From assembly GCA_047495785.1 (NCBI GenBank), contig JBLDXI010000003.1:434001-498000 (forward strand): DNA of 64,000 bases, written 5' to 3'. This document shows positions 56,140-64,000 of this stretch, in pieces. The translations under genes and the position numbers were made by a program. Under the pieces are notes generated by a model, which saw nothing but the letters and a program-made list of their open reading frames with translations, was not told the origin of the DNA and did no database searches. Positions within the stretch are counted from its first letter, which is position 1. Each line of letters starts with the position of its first letter. This stretch comes from Lepidodermella squamata. Its lineage: Eukaryota > Gastrotricha.

Positions 56140-57078
56140 TTTTAGGCATGTTTGTGTCTCACCGAATGAGATGTGGCTACTCTAACGGGGAAGCAATATG
56201 CGAGGTTGAAAATGATGATGACAATTATAAGGACATCGTTGGTGTGAAAGTAAACAAATCATTTCGATCATCAGTACAATTCCGCACGGGAATTGCACCT
56301 AATTTCTGGCAAATTTTAGTAACACATCAAGCCGCAGGATATGAATAAAGATAGAGAACTCTTCCTCAGACTATGACGTTGATAGGATAATCCGGTATTA
56401 GACAAGCCAAAAGCCTGGAAATCACCGGTTATTTGCGGGTTTCCAGGCTTTCTTCGTTGAAAATCAACTGTCAGAGGTCAAAAACAAGGGAGAGCCGCGG
56501 TGGAAAGCGGTGGTTGTTGTTTTAGCGCACTTTTCGAGTGAGTTACAAGTACCAGTCAGGTGTCAGGTTTCTGAACAATACAAGTCTGAAGTGAACGCCA
56601 TACTGATACAGTGTATTATTTAGGGTTGGACTTATTTTTCGCTTTCATTGTTATATCGATTGTCGGCATTGAGTTTGCTACCAGCCTCGATAGCTGCTTA
56701 ATCATCCTGCGTCCTGCCTGATCGACAGGTTTCACCCTTAACTCGTTTCACCTATTTTAGTTTGGACAAGTAAAAATAACGTTAGTTTTAAAAAGCTGGT
56801 TAACCTTACAGCTTGACGTTGTCCGCATATCAATGTTGTAAACAAAACAGTAAATTGGTGCCGTTGATGGCTATAAGTATAACTTCTGCATGAGATGTGA
56901 CGGTGAGACTCATTTCGGACAGGAATTGACTGCTTGGCTGGCCAATTACTTCAAGCCTTTTGTGTCGGTGAACATCATACTGGTACTGTAAACAAAATTA
57001 GTTACAAGTGCGTTTAAGGCTATAAAAAGCCATTGCGAAGTAGGATTTTACAGTAAAAAAAATCATTTTCTTACAACC
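56140..57078. promoter_or_regulatory. Intergenic with hairpin and TATA box of Ly6 gene 7
   Basis: AAAGCCTGGAAA near 56409 and TTTCCAGGCTTT near 56441 form a 12-bp stem. TATAAAAA at 57021-57028 lies 58 bp before the ATG of the next gene. No gene seen. Confidence 0.5.
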
Positions 57079-57464
57079 ATGACTTCATTTACTGTTACCT
57101 TGGCGATTCTTTTGAAATTGGTAGCCGCATGCTGTGCGATTTCTTGCTACACTGCAAAAGAAGATCCGTGTGTTCTCGGCGATAACTACTGCCGGGTAAG
57201 TTAAGCTAGCCTTTCACCGATCGATTGAAAGTACCATTCCTTTGAACTTAGAAATTGGTTGTCGAAGGTAATGCTTATCTAATGGAAGCTCGCGACTGCT
57301 CCCCTTTCTGCACCCCGTTTTCTCTAAGCAACTCCAACGGCACGGTTAAGCAATTTTGCTGTGACACCGACTGGTGCAATGTAGCGCTTTCGCGCTATCA
57401 AAGCAGCAACGTCATTGTCCTTGCTCTCGCTTTATTTATCGCCAAAACTGTTTTCATTAAATGA
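57079..57464 (+). CDS. Ly6/three-finger-like protein 7, first intron absent
   Basis: Exons 57079-57195 and 57252-57464 encode 109 residues. Signal peptide MTSFTVTLAILLKLVAA; ISCYTAKEDPC; NYCR at the exon end; KLVVEGNAY; CSPFC; FCCDTDWCN; hydrophobic tail. Like gene 6 it lacks the phase-1 first intron but keeps the phase-0 junction. Confidence 0.87.
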
Positions 57465-58214
57465 AGCATTAAAATGCATAATATATTTATTCTCGATTTT
57501 TTCATGTTTCAACCCTCGAGCTATGACGAAAATTCATGCTGTTCGTTTCGGACTATACGGGGTTTAGGTGAAAGTCATATGTCTGAGATTTTTATAGTTA
57601 TGAACTTGGCTTTTCACGCTGATCGGGAAACTGCAGAATGAACCCTTTTGGGCATAGGACTAAGGCATATTGGGAATTCTAGTACGGATTGAGACTGTGA
57701 AGACAAATGAGCAAAACGACGGAGCACTTTGATGATTCGATTTTATTATACCTACCTTCTATGACAATTTCCTGCTGCTACAATGTGATGCTATACCTCA
57801 GCTCAGACTCTTTTCCGGAGTCGTCAATAAGGATCGGGCTAAATTAAGTCGAGCGGAAGGATGCTTTTCGCTAAAATTCAGTGCAGAACCAGTCCTATAA
57901 GTCCTAATGTCTATTGTTTACAACGGTGAACATATTTCTAATTAATTTTCGCGAATTCCAGTGACAGAAAGCGCACATAGCTCACACACTGATATCGCAC
58001 GCGTTAACAAACAAATGCTTGGCGGAAAATATTCTCAGATAAACGAAAAGCGCGTCAACTATACCCGCGGCCTGATAAGGCTTGCGTGACGAGTGAACTG
58101 ATAAGGTGACCAAGGACGCGCCTTGGTTTCTCCGAAACTCAATTATGCCGTGAACAATCTTTAACTGCCAGGCTGAATGGCGTAAACAATAAGCAGCTGC
58201 ATTTCTGGTGAAAT
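57465..58214. other. Intergenic
   Basis: No gene, repeat or RNA supported. AATGCATAATATATTTATTC just after the stop may serve as 3' processing signal. Confidence 0.45.
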
Positions 58215-61103
58215 ATGCCAAATTGGACAACGTATCAGCGGCGATACATCAAACCTGCGAAAAGTAAGTCTTCGAGCTGTTCCTTGTAGACTTGTTTTTA
58301 ATTAAGCAGTATACCGCATTGTTTGGTATTTACTCCTTAGTCTTTTACACATTTCCTGACTCTGCTAATGTTTTTCTAGGGTATTGGAAGATATTACTGG
58401 TGATTGCCATCTTACTCCAACTCATCCTAATAACTAGAGAAGTATTCTTTCGACACTCAGGTAAGACATCACTCCTCAGCCTTCATCATTCAGCATTAGG
58501 CTTCTTGTTAGATGATGGATCTCGCGATGTATCAGCAGGCGTTCCGAATAACTATGTTGTATCTAAACCCGTGGACGCTAAATTGTTGACAAGCTGCCCA
58601 GCAGAGCTCCAGCCAAAGTCAGAAAAGAGCTGCCCCAATGCTCTAATTCTAAAATCAGGTTCACAAAACACTGTTCTCCCCGTGTTTTGCCTGAACTCGC
58701 ATGAATTGTAAGCACCCATCAAAGCTGCTAGCAAAATGTAACTATTTCTTCTGTGCGTTCTCAAGGTTCAATAGGAGCAATTTCGAAGTTTCGAAGGAAT
58801 CGGCCGAGAGATACCGGGGTGTTCATGTTGTTGTCCTCGATCAATCAAACCCTTCGCGAATTCTAAAGAAAGCCTCCTATGACACCTACTCAAAGGACGA
58901 TGAATTCGTTAATTTTCTCGTTAACGACATTCATCCTGGCGATATTGTCCTGATCGCAAGTTTCGACGACATGAGTTTCATGCTGTCATCGATGGCCCGA
59001 GGGTTAATCGCTCTTTTCTTTGGTGCGAACGAAATTGAGCATATGAATTTGAGAGATAACTACGTCCTTGTTAGTCAGAAGGGCTTGGCTAAAGGGTTTG
59101 CCTACGAGAATATCGTGAGAAAGCGGGGCGATGAATCTTTCCCAGCATCGAGTGCACTTATTTCGATATGCCTTGACTTTCCACGTAAGTTATCTAAAGA
59201 TAGTCAGGATTTATGACCAATAAACTTTCTGTCCAATTTTAGTTGGTCCAATCGGTAGGCTGCCACCTGGAAACGGCATTAGAGCAATGTACAAGTCCAT
59301 CAAAGCCGGCGTGATGATGAACTGCGGCCTCGATGCAATCTGCGACCCTAGCTACGCTGTCCCAGTCTGGATCTCAACCGGGGTCGAAAATACTGTAGGG
59401 CCGGAACTCTGCATCAACAGCCATCTGGTATTCCACCCGTCGATGCAACTAGGCGGAGGAGGGATCAATTTAGCTCAGTACGACCCTTTCACACAACAAA
59501 TCGTGACTAGGGATCGGTTTAACAACGCGCCTGGGGAATTTACGCGAATTGCTATGATGCTAGAGCAAATGCCGGACGATCATCTGTTATTCGGGGTTTT
59601 CAGCGATGATTCATCCCGGGTTCAGCCGAATTTCGACCAATTTGGAGTTAAGACACTTCTGAACAGGAAATTTCGAAGCGTTGGATTCTTCGTAGGCCAA
59701 AAACATGCTGAAAACGCGTTGGAGGGTATTTCTGAGAAGGCAGACGCCGCTCCATTTGCGGAGTCTATCATCTTCCGAGGCTGTGTGCCGAGACAAATTC
59801 GAGGGTTGAGGCTATCTGAGAATGGGATCAGAGATTCAAAAATGCCGCATAGGTTTTGTGGTGTAGACGGGGTTTCAGACAGATTTTGTGCTCAAGACTT
59901 ATCAATACCTGGCAAATGGCTAACCCCGAATTCGGGCCTTGTAGCAAAGGAGCCTTATCCAACCCAAATTTTCGTGTTAACAGGAAATGACCCGATTTCA
60001 GTTAGAATGATTCTAGACTCAATTGTAAACCAGCCCAAAGCTAACATATTGAGGGATAAAGTTACAGTTTTTGCCTCCGAATTAGTTCCCTCGGTTAACA
60101 GAGTCGAAATCAAAGAGTTGATCTTGTCTTACGGCTACAACTACGAATTGGTTAAAGCAGAGGAAGCTGCTACCTTCGACCAACTCTATGAACACGCCTT
60201 AAGGGCAGCCATTGAGAAAACTGACAATTCAGAGTTCTTTTTTATCGAGCAAGATGTTGTTCTGAGTCCTGATTTCGTTCAAAGTAGTCTGTCAGCTTTT
60301 TCTGAGAGTAAGGACATTTCAGGAGTGAGTGGCTTTAATCCCAATGCATTTTCCTACTCCGGATCTGATCACCCTGACCCGTATGCAGCATTTCTCACCA
60401 ACACAGCCTTACCTTCGCCGTGCGTTTTGCTGTCTAAAGATTTTGCTAAGAGATTCCTCAAAGACTTGAGCTTAGTTAGGAAGAAGAGGCGATACACTCC
60501 TTGGTCAACACCGTTCGATAGTTACTTTATAGTGTTTGAAACCTCGAGGTGTTTTAAGTATACTCCTCATTTTTCAACTGCCTCTTTTGGTGAGGAAAAT
60601 GAAGTATTGGCCCTTCAGACCATTTATTGGGGGAGGAAAAGGACTATGTTGTCCTTACCACTGAAAACTGAGTTGGGCTCATTCGCATCAGTGAAATCTG
60701 AGAGAAATTACGAGGCGTATTTGATAGATCTCATGTCGAAGGCCAAATCGAAAATTGAGGTGGAGAAGTCGAACATTTGTGAGCTGTGTTCGCTTGAGAC
60801 TGAAGGGTCCGTTTTTCGAAATCGAACAGTTGGCATATTGTTGTATGAAACAGCTGATGCGCTCGACAAATTAGCGAAGTGCTGCGGTCTTGGCGGTCTT
60901 TCTGCAGTGGAAGCTGTTGACAAGAGGCGGTTTGGGTTATTTAAAACGACATTCATGTAAGTAACTCGATGCATATTCAATCGTAAAAGTAATTTGATCT
61001 GTTTTTTCCTAGACTGAAAACCGACTACGTCATACACATTGTTGTTGATAGCTCATCGGCATTTTACCAAGAATTCTCTGGAAAGGCTTTAATTCAACGT
61101 TGA
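58215..61103 (+). CDS. POMGNT1-like Golgi glycosyltransferase with two FAM3/ILEI domains
   Basis: Exons 58215-58263, 58380-58707, 58766-59184, 59243-60956 and 61013-61103 total 2601 nt, 866 residues. Type II topology: about 19 cytosolic residues, a TM helix (ILLVIAILLQLILI), then the lumenal part. Residues about 103-265 are a first FAM3/ILEI-type domain (RGVHVVVLDQ, ASFDD). Residues about 299-450 are a second (VGPELCINS, GVFSDD, RGCVPRQ). From about 503 to the end is a GT13-type catalytic domain: IFVLTGNDP, and FIEQDVVLSPDF at about 599-610 where the human enzyme has EEDLD. POMGNT1 adds GlcNAc to O-mannose on proteins such as dystroglycan. The human enzyme has a single ILEI domain in its stem, so the tandem is unusual. 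Substrate here is inferred from family only. Confidence 0.85.
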
Positions 61104-62632
61104 TGACGCGAGTGATCAATTTTATCAATCTTTCATATTTTTGTTCGAGCTCATACGTGGACAGTTGGACCTAAAATTACAGAGTCGCATATCCTTAATA
61201 AATGAAAGCTCAAACATGGCTCTGAACTTGCGTGAATCAGTCACTTTTCTTTTGAATTTTTGTGTTTTAGGATGGTGTCCAAAGTATATTAGCAATCATT
61301 TATTGTGACGCTATTAGCTCTTGCAACAATTCATCATCTCAAATCTCGCGATGGCCCATGTAAAACAAGAGGCCAGAGGCATCTCAGACTTGTGCGTCTC
61401 CACTTTAGAGGAGATCTTGACCAACACGTACGGGCCTCGCGAAACGGCTGTCTTTTTTATCTGACAATAATTTTGCCCGGAAAAATAATAATACCTATTC
61501 GAAGTTTCGGAAAACATCTTTTTTATCTATAACATTAATGATTCAAGGAATATTCTTGGAGGAATGGACACTATTACTATGAGGAAATATTCATTTGTGA
61601 GGGATCAACAACAGCGGCTGAACTTGCAGTTGAAGAGCGCCGCTATATATTTCGGCGAAAATCTTGAATATATAGATCGATAACACACCACTAAAACGTA
61701 GCGAGCGCGTCCGCATCTCATATGCTGTGCGCTGTATATTTATGCGCATGAATACGTATAATCAATAACAGCAGACGCTACACTCGCGCTCGCCAGCTGA
61801 CCTTCACATATAGAATATACTGCGGCATATTCGTGTACATTTATGTTAGCCTATGTGTAAACAACCACTGACCACTGGCGATAGCGTGGACTGCCTCATT
61901 CTTCACATTTTCTATGAAAGAGTGCTGAGTCTATTTTTACATTATGCCTTAAAATATGTCTTGAAAGTATTGCCTTTTTACATTTAGATCAGTTGCCCAT
62001 GTTCTATCGCATCACAACCAGAAAGAAATACTCTATATTCAGCCGGTATGAAAAATCGCGCCATTAGAGATTAGAGCCTCTCAACTAACAAGAAACTAGA
62101 AAAAAAAATGATTAGAATTAGAATAAACCTGAAAGTCCTCCTAGTTTCGTTAAAGCTTATTGATTATGTCCACCTAGGTGATGTAGTTGAAATGAAAGTG
62201 AAAGCATTTTAGGATAACCTGATATGCACATGTCGTATTTAAAGTCGTATTTAAAATCATATATTCTTGATAAAAGACAAGGCCAAAATGCCTAATTTTA
62301 TTTTTCATGGGTTTTCGAAATCTGGGTTAAAATCCGCAGGACATGAGTCATTTTGGCCAAGAATATATGATTATCAAGAATATATGATTATCGACTTTAC
62401 ATACGACACATAGAACCAATTAGAGCCCGAAAATTGCAACAATCTCAGTGAATTAAATGGTAAACCGGCATTTTCAGTATTCAGCATTCATTTGAATTTG
62501 AGCCCATTTTGGGCATAGATTTTGAGTAATTCTGTTTGCTGTCGGCGCGCCGGTCTCCACTGATCTGAAATCTTACTTTTACCTTTCATTCATTATTCAA
62601 TTTACACTAGGCTTTAACATTCTTCAAATTTC
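61104..62632. other. Intergenic with a MITE-like fold-back
   Basis: No gene supported. 62231-62408 has inverted ends: TGTCGTATTTAAAGTCG at the left and the complement of TGTCGTATGTAAAGTCG at the right. The arms share AATCATATATTCTTGATAA and GGCCAAAATG. Remaining sequence is AT-rich without recognised features. Confidence 0.6.
62231..62408. mobile_element. MITE-like fold-back
   Basis: A 178-bp palindromic unit with 17-bp ends matching at 16 positions and further pairing inward. The right arm carries a tandem AAGAATATATGATTATC duplication. No coding capacity. Confidence 0.7.
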
Positions 62633-64000
62633 ATGGCTCGCATAAAAAATACAAGAAATGCAGATAAACAGCTTCCGTCTTATATCAATCCGAATCAGCG
62701 CTGCGTAAGTTTTTCACAAAATGTTTAGCAAACATTTTTGCTGAACAATATCCATAACATTTTACAGTCGAAACGCCAAATGATGGAATCTGCAAAGAGA
62801 AACACTGGTAAAGCCTACTTAAGGCAACAGTTGGTTCGAGATGGGAAGATCATCCGCAAAGCAAAAATGGTCGAAGCAAAAGTCGGCCGGAGAATTATTT
62901 GCAAATGTGACCGCAAGTGCCATTTAAAATTTACTGAAAATCAATGCGCTGCCATTTGCCGGGCCGTGTGGAGATCTGGCAAAATTAAGGATCGGCGCAC
63001 TTTTGTGTGCCGCTTTGTTAGCGTCATTGAAGGGAAACGCAATTTTCGTTACGCGATCCCGGGCGAAGCTAGCAGCGATAATTCAAGACCTCGCAAGCAA
63101 TTTGACGTTGAAGTAAGCTTCTCTGATTTTGTATCTTCTTCTGAAACTAATAAATCCAACTTCAGGTATGCTACCCTTTTTTCTTGGCATGCACCGCTCT
63201 GACTCGCCGTTTTATCGGCTGGACTCTGGACTTCAAACAGGCCCCATTTCGAGCGGCCGTTCTTGAAGATGGGCGGGGCAAGCAGAAGGGCAGGGGCGCA
63301 ATTTCTCGACAGCAGCTTGATGCTGTTATCTCGTTTATCAATGGAATCGAGCGATTGCCGTCTCATTTCAAACGGAAAGAGTGCAACAAACAATTTATCG
63401 ACAGGTTTCTTCTAATTTGATAGCTGCGTGCCGATTTTTCATTACAATTTATCGCATTAGCTATCATTCTATAGCGTCGCTCTATCGCGACTATTGTGAT
63501 AACCTAAGGAAAAGGCGAAGCGAATTCGAAGACGCTGCTGGGACATCTAAACCATCTTCCAGCAAAGATTTCAAGCCTGTTCATTACGAAACATTCAGAA
63601 GAATTTTCAGAAATTGCTTCCCCAATTTATCATTCAGAAGGCCCAAGGTACGTCTAAGATTACTTCGAATCTTTCCTGCATTATTTATTGACTCTGTTTC
63701 AGATTGATGGATGTAAATGTTGTCAGCGGCTCGCTAGCTTGTCAAAAGCAGATGTCGGCCGTGATAATCAGGGCCGAATTAGGAAGTTGCTCGACAAGCA
63801 CCTGGCCAGGCGCGATAACGCCCGAACTGCGCTTCGTCGAGACATTGCATACGGCGCGGCTAACAAACACCGAGTGAATGTGATCAATTTCGATTTTCAG
63901 GTACCAAACAAAAACTGTTTCCTAAAAAATCTGTTTATTATGATGATTTTTCTGTTATTAATATAGCGAAACCTTGAAGTTCCAAGCAGCAATCTCAAGT
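62633..64000 (+). CDS. Transposon-derived-like protein, 3' end outside window
   Basis: Exons 62633-62704, 62768-63112, 63166-63404, 63461-63647, 63703-63900 and 63967 onward; introns 53-66 bp, all GT-AG. The start MARIKNTRNADK is chosen from the first ATG before a clear donor. Visible pattern: basic N-terminus, CKCDRKCHLKFTENQ followed by AVWRSG, then VCYPFFLACTAL, RLPSHF, LYRDYC, ETFRRIF, LSFRRPK, DGCKCCQRL. This order (a zinc-binding C.C..C block, a V-C-FF block, a SHY/SHF block, and a PK.D.C..C block) is what I recall of a widespread protein family in animal genomes thought to derive from DNA transposons. The DDE part would lie further right. No terminal repeat is visible in the window, so it could be a domesticated gene. 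Confidence 0.6.

Noticed and set aside
1-64000. CRISPR arrays, bacterial operons, ribosome-binding sites
   Set aside because: Spliceosomal introns, TATA promoters and animal gene families show this is a eukaryotic genome; no spaced direct-repeat array was seen.
1-64000. tRNA or rRNA genes
   Set aside because: No cloverleaf-like A/B box pair or rRNA core sequence was recognised by eye; a covariance-model scan would be needed to exclude them.

Overview
This is eukaryotic, metazoan DNA. Coding regions are split by very short introns (mostly 43-66 bp, GT-AG with a few GC-AG). Promoters carry TATA boxes, and the encoded families are animal ones: Cys-loop channels, a class C GPCR, a nuclear receptor, Ly6/three-finger proteins, and a POMGNT1-like Golgi glycosyltransferase. 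Tiny introns, tolerated GC-AG introns and moderate compactness fit a small-genome invertebrate such as a larvacean or tardigrade; the exact taxon cannot be named from sequence alone.

Region by region: (1) 1-22.5 kb is a head-to-tail array of three paralogous genes (the first cut by the window edge). Each fuses a duplicated secreted ectodomain through a Ser/Thr-rich linker to a complete four-TM pentameric ligand-gated channel. Between copies lie an intact Tc1/mariner-type transposon (6417-8879), MITE-like fold-backs and a decayed minus-strand gene (14.2-15.7 kb). (2) 23.3-28 kb holds a minus-strand class C (GABA-B-like) receptor, then a plus-strand I29 cysteine-protease-inhibitor gene running into a wrecked cathepsin L pseudogene. 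(3) 29-37.6 kb holds two intronless secreted amidase-signature paralogs on the minus strand, with a related hypothetical gene, a decayed copy of it, a Ulp1-like fragment and a five-exon nuclear receptor between them. (4) 38.6-57.5 kb is a cluster of at least seven Ly6/three-finger genes plus a pseudogene. Interspersed are an ankyrin protein, an ankyrin-SOCS-box-like protein, a His-rich protein and a striking micro-exon gene: about 18 exons of 27-91 nt, all internal exons in phase 2, encoding Trp/Asn/Pro-rich, heavily N-glycosylatable repeats. (5) 58.2-61.1 kb is a five-exon POMGNT1-like gene with two tandem FAM3/ILEI domains. (6) From 62.6 kb to the right edge is a six-plus-exon gene resembling transposon-derived proteins.

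Most genes encode secreted or membrane proteins, and several are lineage-specific tandem expansions (channels, amidases, Ly6). Coordinates of multi-exon genes were derived by hand from splice signals; in each complete model the summed exon length is a multiple of three with an open frame. No expression or homology search could be run.
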